The position numbers and the translations under genes were made by a program. From contig CAIVXR010000044.1 in assembly GCA_903909925.1 (NCBI GenBank), positions 1-13,374 on the forward strand: 13,374 nucleotides of DNA, written 5' to 3'. Below are positions 1 through 6,120 of this stretch, one piece after another. Below the pieces are notes generated by a model. It was not told where the DNA came from and did no database searches. It worked only from the letters and a program-made list of their open reading frames with translations. Positions within the stretch are counted from its first letter, which is position 1. Every line of letters begins with the position of its first letter. This DNA is from an uncultured beta proteobacterium (GTDB lineage: Bacteria; Pseudomonadota; Gammaproteobacteria; Burkholderiales; Burkholderiaceae).

Positions 1-1322
1 CGCATTGCAAATTGAATATGACCTTGTGGTTGCATATTGCCACCCATCACCCCAAAGGCCATAGTAGGTTGGCCATTCTTTGATAAGAAGGCGGGAATAA
101 TAGTGTGAAAGGGGCGTTTACCTGGTGCAACTTGGTTGGGGTGTCCATCTTTAAGGCTAAAGTTCATGCCACGGTTATGCAAAGCAATACCACCTGGCGC
201 GACAACTCCTGAACCAAAGCCTTTGAAGTTCGACTGAATATACGAGATCATCATGCCAGATTCATCTGCAGCGCATAGATAAACAGTGCCGCCAGAGTGC
301 GGATCACCAGGACCATAAGAACCTGCTTTATTGTGATCTATGAGGGCCGCACGGTTAGCTAAATACTCTCTATTGAGTAATGAACTCACTGGCATTGTCA
401 TCGAGCGTGCATCAGATACATACTCATAGGCATCAGCAAATGCCATGCGCATTGCCTCTACTTGCAAATGAATACGCTGTGCAGAATTAGCTGGATATTG
501 TTTGACATTAGCAGCTTCTAAAATTCCTAAAGCAATTTGCGCAGCAATTCCAGAGCCATTGGGAGGTATTTCATGGAGGGTGTAGTCGCCATAATCAAAG
601 GCGAGTGGCTCAACCCATTCTGGTTTGTTATCTGCAAAGTCTTGCATGGTGAAGCAACCACCAGAGGTTTTTGCAAAGTCGACCATGTTTTGAGCAAGAG
701 ATCCTTTATAAAAAGAATCGCCTTGAGTAGCCGCAATCTCTTTTAAAGTTTTGGCTTGCGCAGGAAACTTCCAGATCTCTCCTGCTTGAGGTGCCTTGCC
801 ATCAATCAGAAAAGACTCTTTAAATCCTGGCTGATCTTTGAGAATCGGAATAGCTTCTCGCCATTGGCGCGCGATCACAGGAGAAACTGGAAAGCCATTC
901 TCTGCATAATCAATTGCACGTTTAAATAATTGCGCAAAAGGGAGCTTGCCAAATTTTTTGGATAACTCAACCCAGCCAGCAACCACGCCCGGAACAGTCA
1001 CGGTATTCCAGCCAATTAAGTCCATGGCAGATTTGCCAGCAAAATATTCTGGTGTCCAGGCAGCGGGGGCACGACCCGAAGCATTTAAGCCATGAAGTTT
1101 TTTACCATCCCATAGAATGGCAAAGCTATCTCCGCCTATGCCATTCATGGTTGGCTCTACAACCGTTAGTGTGATTGCTGTAGCAAGCGCGGCATCGATT
1201 GCATTGCCGCCATTCTGTAGCGCTTCAATACCTGCTTGCGTAGCGAGAGGTTGGGAGCTGGCAACAGTATTTCTGGCTAGTACAGGTGCGCGACCACCGC
1301 CAAAGGGAGGAGAAATCAGCAT
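1..1322 (-). CDS. Gamma-glutamyltransferase family protein (YwrD-like Ntn hydrolase), C-terminus cut by window edge
   Basis: The minus-strand frame is open from an ATG at 1322 to the left edge, giving 440 full codons; the usual length for this family is about 525-540 residues, so the C-terminal part is missing. The N-terminus carries family hallmarks: NGGNAIDAALA near residues 37-47 and GIGGDSF near 61-67. The self-processing nucleophile is most likely Thr346 in the GGTVYL motif (codon 285-287), where the precursor would split into large and small subunits. Classical glutathione-cleaving GGTs have a second Thr/Ser after the nucleophile; here it is Val, as in YwrD-like members, so glutathione need not be the substrate. 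No signal peptide is visible, so a cytoplasmic location is inferred. It lies 26 bp after the Bug gene on the same strand, probably in one operon. The start has no clear Shine-Dalgarno, so coupling to the upstream gene is possible. Family is sure; substrate is not. Confidence 0.9.
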   Translation of the reverse strand, partial: MLISPPFGGGRAPVLARNTVASSQPLATQAGIEALQNGGNAIDAALATAITLTVVEPTMNGIGGDSFAILWDGKKLHGLNASGRAPAAWTPEYFAGKSAMDLIGWNTVTVPGVVAGWVELSKKFGKLPFAQLFKRAIDYAENGFPVSPVIARQWREAIPILKDQPGFKESFLIDGKAPQAGEIWKFPAQAKTLKEIAATQGDSFYKGSLAQNMVDFAKTSGGCFTMQDFADNKPEWVEPLAFDYGDYTLHEIPPNGSGIAAQIALGILEAANVKQYPANSAQRIHLQVEAMRMAFADAYEYVSDARSMTMPVSSLLNREYLANRAALIDHNKAGSYGPGDPHSGGTVYLCAADESGMMISYIQSNFKGFGSGVVAPGGIALHNRGMNFSLKDGHPNQVAPGKRPFHTIIPAFLSKNGQPTMAFGVMGGNMQPQGHIQFAM

Positions 1323-1348
1323 AGGGACTTATTCAATTATTTAATAGT

Positions 1349-2338
1349 TCAATCAACTTTGATATTGGCTGACTTTACTACCTTATCCCACTTGGTATGT
1401 TCTTCCTTTGAAATCTCAGCCAATTTCTCTGAGTTGGCAAACTGGGGATGAATACCTTGTGTTGACATGCGGGCTTTGAAATCGGGGTTTGTCAGAATCT
1501 TACGAATTTCATTCTCTAGTTTAGAGATGATCGCTGGAGATACACCTTTGGGTACAAATACAGCGTAGAAATTCTCCACATCGAATTGCTTCATGCCATC
1601 TTGCCCAAGTGTTGGCACATTAGGCATGAGAGGAGAGCGCTCTGCAGCAGCAATGGCAATAGGGCGCAGCTTACCGCTCTGAATATGGGGCAATGAAGCA
1701 GTAACACTATCAAACATCATCAAGGTATTACCAGCAATTAAATCGGGAAGAGCAAAGCTACTACCTTTGTAGGGTATGTGGGTTCCGGTAGCGCCAATAC
1801 GCTGCATGAACAAAGTAGATTCTAGGTGTGAGAGGCTACCATTACCCTGAGAGGCGTAATTAAAATTTCCCTTTTTAGATTTAATAAAAGCGATTAATTC
1901 CGGAAGATTTTTAGCGGGAACACCTGGGTTGACGACGATAAGATGAGGTACGGTACCAACCAGTGCAACCGGTGCAAAGTCCTTACGTAAATCCGCAGGG
2001 GGATTATTAAATAGAGCTTGAGAAATCACTTGATTAGTTAAGGCGCTGAAATGAATCGTATAGCCATCGGGTACCGCTTTAGCTGCAGCTTGCAGGCCAA
2101 TCATGCCACCGGCACCAGGTTTGTTCTCAATGACGATCGATTGACCTAGAGCTTCACCAAGTGGTGCCATCACAGCCCTGGCAAAGATATCTGTGGATCC
2201 ACCGGCTGGGAAGGAAACAATTGCTACGATAGGTTTCTTGGGCCAATCAGTCTCAGGGGCTGCCAATGCAGACGTCCACATAAGAAGGCCAGTTAAACCT
2301 AGGAAAAGGGTTTGAACTATGCGCAAGAGTGCTTTCAT
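1349..2338 (-). CDS. Bug/TctC-family tripartite tricarboxylate transporter substrate-binding protein
   Basis: This 329-residue periplasmic solute receptor starts with a clear signal peptide: Lys/Arg near the N-terminus, a hydrophobic core, and probable cleavage after Ala-Leu-Ala at residue 26. The mature N-terminal region has the family fingerprint: FPAGGSTDIFAR near 43-54, then a GQSIVIENKPGAGG segment and a PDGYT turn. In known Bug proteins these loops bind a carboxylate group through ordered water. Bug proteins are strongly expanded in Burkholderiales, and most are orphans without adjacent TctA/TctB membrane subunits. None is encoded here. The ligand cannot be read from the sequence; a carboxylate or amide-linked metabolite would fit the downstream Ntn hydrolase. 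Only a weak GGA ribosome binding site precedes the ATG. It is divergent from the aminotransferase gene, with an 89-bp gap. Confidence 0.95.
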   Translation of the reverse strand: MKALLRIVQTLFLGLTGLLMWTSALAAPETDWPKKPIVAIVSFPAGGSTDIFARAVMAPLGEALGQSIVIENKPGAGGMIGLQAAAKAVPDGYTIHFSALTNQVISQALFNNPPADLRKDFAPVALVGTVPHLIVVNPGVPAKNLPELIAFIKSKKGNFNYASQGNGSLSHLESTLFMQRIGATGTHIPYKGSSFALPDLIAGNTLMMFDSVTASLPHIQSGKLRPIAIAAAERSPLMPNVPTLGQDGMKQFDVENFYAVFVPKGVSPAIISKLENEIRKILTNPDFKARMSTQGIHPQFANSEKLAEISKEEHTKWDKVVKSANIKVD

Positions 2339-2427
2339 ATCAGGATCCGTTCAGTGTCTTAATGGTTGATCAGTTATATAGTATTAGATAATCAGATTGC
2401 AGCTTATAAATATCGATAGAGAGTCAA
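2339..2427. promoter_or_regulatory. Divergent promoter region between Bug gene and aminotransferase
   Basis: This 89-bp AT-rich gap must hold promoters for both divergent genes. On the minus strand, a CTGCAA-like -35 (2397-2402) lies 16 bp from a TATATA -10 (2375-2380), which would serve the Bug gene. On the plus strand, TTGATC (2366-2371) with TAATCA (2389-2394, 17-bp spacer) or GATAAT (2387-2392, 15-bp spacer) could serve the aminotransferase. The two candidates interleave, so one regulator could control both. AGAGAG at 2418-2423 is the likely ribosome binding site for the ATG at 2428. The boxes are weak matches read by eye. Confidence 0.35.
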
Positions 2428-3774
2428 ATGACAGCTTCCAGCAATGCCCCAGATATTAATATGTCAGCCTATTGGCTGCCGTTTACTCCGAACCGTTACT
2501 TTCATCAAAACCCTAAGGTCATGCAGTCTGCCAAGGGGGCTTACTACTATGATAACCAGGGACGTAAGCTGTTTGATGGCCTTTCTGGGCTCTGGTGCTC
2601 GCCCTTGGGGCACGCTGATCCACGGATTGGTGCAGCAATCAGTAAGCAATATGAAACCATGGATTACTGCCCCGCATTTCAGATGGCAAGTGAGGCTACT
2701 TTCAGTCTCGCTAGTCGTATTGTCAAGATGGCACCCAAGAGTTTAGATAAAGTATTTTTTACCAACTCGGGTTCTGAAGCGGTTGATACTGCACTAAAGA
2801 TTGCGGTTGGATACCATCGAGTGATAGGCAATGCTTCCCGAGTTCGCATGATTGGACGCGATCGTGCCTATCATGGTGTTGGTATGGGTGGAATCTCAGT
2901 TGGTGGCATGGTAGCTAATCGCAAAATGTTTACTAGCTTGATGATCCCAGGTGTAGATCATTTACCGCACACCTTAAATCTTTCACAAATGGCTTTCTCG
3001 AAAGGGCAGCCTACTTGGGGCGCGCACTTAGCTGATGAGTTAGAGAAAATCGTTGCACTACATGATGCCAATACGATTGCAGCAGTCATTCTCGAGCCAG
3101 TACAGGGATCGACAGGGGTTATCGTGCCACCAGAGGGTTATCTGCAAAAGATTCGTGAGATTTGTACCAAGCACGGCATTCTTTTAATCTTTGATGAAGT
3201 GATTACCGGCTTTGGTCGCCTAGGTGCCAACTTTGGAGCCGATCGCTTTGGTGTGACTCCTGACATGATCACCTTTGCCAAAGGCATTACCAACGGCGTC
3301 ATTCCTATGGGTGGTGTGCTGGTACGTGGTGATATCTATGACAGCATCATCGGTCATGGCGGGCAAGAGCAGGCGATTGAGTTTTTTCATGGCTATACCT
3401 ATTCAGGACATCCAATCCCAACTGCAGCAGCACACGCAGTGCTCGATATTTTTGAGTCGGACGATATGGTGAATCGCGCTAGGGCGCTAGAACCTGTTCT
3501 AGAAAATGGGCTACATGCACTTAAAGGTAAGTCCGGAATATTAGATATCCGCAACTTTGGTTTATCTGGTGCGATCGATCTTGAATCTATACCAGGAAAA
3601 CCCGGGCTTAGAGCATTAAAAGTACTCGAGGCTTGCATCGAGCGCGGGGCTCTTGTACGTGTAGCCGGTGACTGCATTGCAGTGGGTCCACCATTTATTT
3701 CTACGCCAGAAGAAGTAGAGTTCTTGTGCAGTGTATTGGGTGATGCAGTAGACACAGCGATGAAAGTGAATTAA
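2428..3774 (+). CDS. Class III omega-amino acid--pyruvate aminotransferase (PLP-dependent)
   Basis: This 448-residue protein has the typical length of beta-alanine/omega-amino acid:pyruvate transaminases and the whole fold-type I signature. SGSEAVD (114-120) and Tyr148-His149-Gly150 belong to the phosphate and ring-stacking pocket. Asp256 in IFDEVITGFGR would pair with the pyridine nitrogen, and Lys285 in TFAKGITNG is the Schiff-base lysine. EPVQGS near 223-228 is also conserved. It would move an amino group from an omega-amino acid or amine to pyruvate, giving an aldehyde/semialdehyde and alanine, in the cytoplasm. It is preceded by AGAGAG with 4 bp spacing to the ATG and stands alone on its strand before a toxin-antitoxin pair. 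The exact amine donor (beta-alanine, taurine-like, or a polyamine derivative) cannot be settled from motifs. Confidence 0.95.
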   Translation: MTASSNAPDINMSAYWLPFTPNRYFHQNPKVMQSAKGAYYYDNQGRKLFDGLSGLWCSPLGHADPRIGAAISKQYETMDYCPAFQMASEATFSLASRIVKMAPKSLDKVFFTNSGSEAVDTALKIAVGYHRVIGNASRVRMIGRDRAYHGVGMGGISVGGMVANRKMFTSLMIPGVDHLPHTLNLSQMAFSKGQPTWGAHLADELEKIVALHDANTIAAVILEPVQGSTGVIVPPEGYLQKIREICTKHGILLIFDEVITGFGRLGANFGADRFGVTPDMITFAKGITNGVIPMGGVLVRGDIYDSIIGHGGQEQAIEFFHGYTYSGHPIPTAAAHAVLDIFESDDMVNRARALEPVLENGLHALKGKSGILDIRNFGLSGAIDLESIPGKPGLRALKVLEACIERGALVRVAGDCIAVGPPFISTPEEVEFLCSVLGDAVDTAMKVN

Positions 3775-3807
3775 TCCTCGGTATTTTAGGTCTTGAATAG
3801 TCCTTTT

Positions 3808-3840
3808 ATAGTGTAATGCTATGCTATACAATATGGTATG
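3808..3840 (+). promoter_or_regulatory. Candidate extended -10 promoter and operator of higBA
   Basis: TGC followed by TATACA at 3822-3830 is an extended -10 match, and a second TGC-TATGCT copy overlaps it at 3817-3825. Initiation about 7 bases after TATACA falls on or next to the A of the higB ATG at 3838. No Shine-Dalgarno lies before that ATG, so a leaderless message is plausible. Two short inverted repeats overlap the box: ATAG/CTAT (3808-3811 with 3819-3822) and ATAC/GTAT (3826-3829 with 3836-3839). Such palindromes over the promoter are where a HigA-like antitoxin would bind to autoregulate. The -35 region is weak, as expected for an extended -10 promoter. Confidence 0.45.
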
Positions 3841-4116
3841 ATCAAATCATTCCACCACAAGGGACTGCAATTATTTTTTGAAACGGGGAATAGGGCTGGG
3901 ATACAAAGCTCGCATGCACCCCGATTAGCTAGGCAGCTAGCTAGATTAAATGAAGCAAGCTCTTGGGAGGATATGAATTTGCCAGGATGGCGTTTGCACT
4001 CGCTTAAAGGAAAATTAGTAGGCCACTTTTCTATTCTTGTTAGTGGGAATTGGAGGTTGACTTTTAAATTTGAAGGTGAAGATGCAGTTTTGGTAAATTA
4101 TCAGGACTATCACTAA
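3838..4116 (+). CDS. higB: HigB-like toxin, type II toxin-antitoxin system (RelE/ParE superfamily)
   Basis: This 92-residue protein matches the HigB/host-inhibition toxin family in length and in its C-terminal half: WRLHSLKG at 51-58, GNWRLTF at 70-76, and the closing YQDYH at 88-92. Family members are ribosome-dependent mRNA interferases that cut translated mRNAs; the basic and histidine residues in these motifs form the active face. The toxin precedes its antitoxin, the usual HigBA order. The stop codon overlaps the next ATG by one base (TAATG), indicating translational coupling. No ribosome binding site precedes the start. The pair sits alone between an aminotransferase and lrgAB with no transposase or repeat nearby, so any mobility is inferred only from the family's habit. 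The gene looks intact. Confidence 0.9.
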   Translation: MIKSFHHKGLQLFFETGNRAGIQSSHAPRLARQLARLNEASSWEDMNLPGWRLHSLKGKLVGHFSILVSGNWRLTFKFEGEDAVLVNYQDYH

Positions 4117-4439
4117 TGCTAAAGATGAGAAAAATGCATAACCCCCCACACCCAGGGCTAACTTTGCGAGACGATGTTTTGCCAGCCCTTGGAATCACTG
4201 TGACAACTGCTGCTGAGCAGTTAGGGGTTACTCGTCCAGCATTATCGCGAGTACTAAATGCTAGAGCCGCAATCTCCCCTGAGATGGCTTTGCGTATTGA
4301 GGCGTGGCTCGGTGTTAAGAATGGTGGCAGTGCAAGTGTTTGGCTAGCACAACAGTCGGCCTATGACCTATGGAAGGCAAGAAAAACTATTAGGCCTAAA
4401 GTAAAGCATGCCCGTATCCCGCAACTACTGGCAGCCTAA
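4116..4439 (+). CDS. higA: HigA-like antitoxin, XRE-type helix-turn-helix protein
   Basis: This 107-residue protein carries the HigA signature HNPPHPG (8-14) and a Cro/C1-type helix-turn-helix at about residues 29-52, with AAEQLGVTRPALSRVLN as the DNA-reading part. HigA proteins neutralise HigB by direct binding and repress the operon through palindromic promoter sites. The start at 4116 is the one coupled to the higB stop; in-frame ATGs at 4125 and 4134 are possible alternatives, and the last would begin exactly at the conserved MHNPPHPG. The C-terminal tail is basic (KVKHAR). It ends 3 bases before the end of the convergent lrgB, so there is no room for an independent terminator between them. 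Confidence 0.92.
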   Translation: MLKMRKMHNPPHPGLTLRDDVLPALGITVTTAAEQLGVTRPALSRVLNARAAISPEMALRIEAWLGVKNGGSASVWLAQQSAYDLWKARKTIRPKVKHARIPQLLAA

Positions 4440-4442
4440 GGT

Positions 4443-5171
4443 TTACTTATTAAATAAGTGATAAATCAGGGGTATAGCCACAGCACTGATTACGCCATTC
4501 ATACCCATCGCTAAGCTTGCGTAAGTTCCGGCTTCAGGATGAATGCTAAATGCTCTTGAGGTGCCAATGCCATGAGCGCCTATACCAATAGCAAAACCTC
4601 TTTGCCACCACGCTTTCATACCCAGCACATTGAAAACAAAGGGCGCTAAGATTGCTCCTAGTATTCCGGTACAAACAGCAAAAATAGCAGTCAAGGTGGG
4701 TGATACGCCAATGCGTTCCGCAATGCCCATAGCAATAGGCGCTGTTACTGACTTGGGATACATTGCGCCAGTGATGCTCGAGTCAGCCCCCAGGGCAGTA
4801 GCAATCGCAACGGCGCTGACAATTGAAATCAAGCCTCCCGTGACTAGAGAAAAAATCAGCGGAATAGATCGACCTTTCAGGCTAGCAAGCCCACGATAAA
4901 TGGGTATCGCCAAAGAGACTGTCGCTGAGCCCAGCAGAAAGTGAATGAACTGGGCGCCTTCAAAATAGGTGGAGTAGGGCATTTCAATCAATTGAATAAT
5001 GCTCGCAACCAAGATGATGGCAATAGCTACAGGGTTGGCTAGTGGGTTCTGCTTGGCATGCTTATATATAGTTAAGCCAATTTGGTAGGCTGCTAAAGTC
5101 AGAAAGAGTGCAAAGAGAGGGCTGCCGGATAGATAGACCCAAACTTCAACGATGGAGTGCTTTTCACTCAT
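4443..5171 (-). CDS. lrgB: LrgB/CidB-family membrane protein
   Basis: This 242-residue integral membrane protein has about six or seven hydrophobic segments (roughly 12-34, 43-62, 71-93, 102-129, 157-185 and 218-240). It also has the family's best conserved stretch, GIGTSRAFSIHPEAGTYASL, shortly before the last segment. LrgB works with LrgA in the inner membrane. In Gram-positive bacteria the pair modulates murein hydrolase activity and cell death, while plant and some bacterial homologues transport glycolate/glycerate or pyruvate. Which role applies here is not shown by the sequence. Its ATG overlaps the lrgA stop by 8 bases (ATGAGTGA), so the two are translationally coupled. It is convergent with higA. 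No truncation is seen. Confidence 0.93.
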   Translation of the reverse strand: MSEKHSIVEVWVYLSGSPLFALFLTLAAYQIGLTIYKHAKQNPLANPVAIAIILVASIIQLIEMPYSTYFEGAQFIHFLLGSATVSLAIPIYRGLASLKGRSIPLIFSLVTGGLISIVSAVAIATALGADSSITGAMYPKSVTAPIAMGIAERIGVSPTLTAIFAVCTGILGAILAPFVFNVLGMKAWWQRGFAIGIGAHGIGTSRAFSIHPEAGTYASLAMGMNGVISAVAIPLIYHLFNK

Positions 5172-5511
5172 GAGATTCTTTTCTACTCAAAAAGCGGACA
5201 ACTAAGGCGCTTGATCCAATGGTCAAAACGACGCTACCCACTAGAGCGCTAACGATGGCCAAGGCATTGGCTTGTAATTGAGGTAGGAAAAGGACTACGC
5301 CAACGGCAGCAGGAACAAAGAGTAGACCTAAGTATTGACTAAAGCCATCCGCGACCATGGCCAGTTCAGCATTGATTCCCTTGCGCATAACTAACCAGAG
5401 AACCAGAAGTACCAAACCAATGACTGGACCCGGTAAGGTTGGTAATAGAAATTTAGAGGCGAGTTCACCAATACTTTGGAAGAGCAGTATTTGAACAAGG
5501 CCAGAGATCAT
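5164..5511 (-). CDS. lrgA: LrgA/CidA-family holin-like membrane protein
   Basis: This 115-residue, very hydrophobic protein has four likely membrane spans (about 3-23, 27-43, 60-77 and 82-109) and a short charged C-terminal tail. The motifs LPGPVIGLVLL (26-36) and LLFVPAAVGV (63-72) are characteristic of LrgA/CidA proteins. It is thought to form a holin-like or transport complex with LrgB. It is the first gene of the lrgAB unit and is divergent from the iorA-like gene across a 149-bp gap. An inverted repeat ends two bases before its ATG, which may limit initiation. Family assignment is firm; physiological role (lysis control versus organic acid transport) is open. Confidence 0.93.
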   Translation of the reverse strand: MISGLVQILLFQSIGELASKFLLPTLPGPVIGLVLLVLWLVMRKGINAELAMVADGFSQYLGLLFVPAAVGVVLFLPQLQANALAIVSALVGSVVLTIGSSALVVRFLSRKESHE

Positions 5512-5512
5512 C

Positions 5513-5528
5513 GCCTGATCTTACAGGC
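5513..5528 (-). promoter_or_regulatory. Short hairpin in front of the lrgA start codon
   Basis: GCCTG (5513-5517) and CAGGC (5524-5528) are perfect complements separated by 6 bases. On the minus strand the hairpin ends two bases before the lrgA ATG (5511-5509), covering the space where a ribosome binding site should be. The purine-rich loop could be partly hidden in the folded RNA. A translational control role is inference; it could equally be a protein-binding site. Confidence 0.35.
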
Positions 5529-5660
5529 TTGAATTTATGTTGCAAAGCAATAAATACATTCTTGTTTAATATAAGCACAACATTAGTAGGGTATAAAAAG
5601 CTGGAATTCATCCTAATACGGAGAATTCCTCAATATTAGAAAAACGATAGGGGAGCAAGC
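5529..5660. promoter_or_regulatory. Divergent promoter/operator region for lrgAB and iorAB-sox, with nested inverted repeats
   Basis: This AT-rich non-coding stretch has weak promoter-like boxes on the plus strand (for example TTGAAT 5529-5534 with TAAATA 5551-5556, and TATAAA at 5592-5597) that cannot be ranked by eye. Two inverted repeats interlock before the iorA start: GGAATTC/GAATTCC (5603-5609 with 5623-5629, 13-base spacer) and CTAATA/TATTAG (5613-5618 with 5634-5639, 15-base spacer). They are suitable as regulator binding sites or as leader structure. AGGGGAG at 5649-5655 is a strong ribosome binding site, 5 bases from the ATG at 5661. Confidence 0.4.
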
Positions 5661-6110
5661 ATGGCTGAGTTAAATGTCAATGGCAAAAAATACAAAGTGG
5701 ACGTAGATCCAGATACCCCATTACTGTGGGTGATACGGGAGCAGGTTGGCTTAACTGGCACTAAATATGGTTGTGGTGTTGGCGCATGCGGGGCTTGTAC
5801 TGTGCTATTTGAAGGTCAGGCAATCCGTAGCTGCTCCTTGCCAGTCTCTGCCGCTGAAGGTAAAAAAATTGAGACCATTGAAAGCCTAGAAAAGAATGGT
5901 CAACTTTCTAAAGTACAAAAAGCCTGGGTTGATAACCAAGTGCCTCAGTGTGGCTACTGCCAATCTGGCATGGTGATGGCAACCACTGCACTCCTTCGTA
6001 ACAATCCAAAACCAAGCGACGCACAAATTGATGCGGCCGTTACCAATATCTGCCGTTGTGGTACCTTCCAAGAAGTCCGTGCAGCGATTCATGCTGTGAG
6101 CAAGGCATAA
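5661..6110 (+). CDS. Molybdenum hydroxylase small subunit, [2Fe-2S] protein (isoquinoline 1-oxidoreductase alpha / aldehyde oxidase type)
   Basis: This 149-residue protein has both iron-sulfur domains of the xanthine oxidase family. The N-terminal plant-ferredoxin-like cluster uses Cys38, Cys43, Cys46 and Cys58 (GCGVGACGACTV). The C-terminal four-helix domain uses Cys97, Cys100, Cys131 and Cys133 (CGYCQSGM and ICRCG). It passes electrons from the molybdenum site of the large subunit, encoded next, to an external acceptor. It has no signal peptide; IorA-type subunits are known to ride through the Tat pathway with their signal-bearing partner. A strong AGGGGAG ribosome binding site precedes the ATG, and the gap to the large subunit is 10 bp. 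There is no FAD-binding middle subunit gene, as expected for the iorAB class. The substrate is unknown. Confidence 0.93.
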   Translation: MAELNVNGKKYKVDVDPDTPLLWVIREQVGLTGTKYGCGVGACGACTVLFEGQAIRSCSLPVSAAEGKKIETIESLEKNGQLSKVQKAWVDNQVPQCGYCQSGMVMATTALLRNNPKPSDAQIDAAVTNICRCGTFQEVRAAIHAVSKA

Positions 6111-6120
6111 GGGAATACAG

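Noticed and set aside
537..746. Short open frames on both strands within 527-746
   Set aside because: They overlap the gamma-glutamyltransferase-like gene, whose reading frame runs unbroken through this region with family motifs on both sides.
3487..3502. Inverted repeat CTAGAAC/GTTCTAG inside the aminotransferase gene
   Set aside because: A 2-base loop cannot close a good RNA hairpin, and it lies deep in a conserved coding region with no regulatory context.
4443..4460. Palindrome ACTTATT/AATAAGT at the end of lrgB as a terminator
   Set aside because: The loop is a single base and the stem is entirely weak AT-rich sequence within the last codons of lrgB, with no T run. It is probably coincidence.
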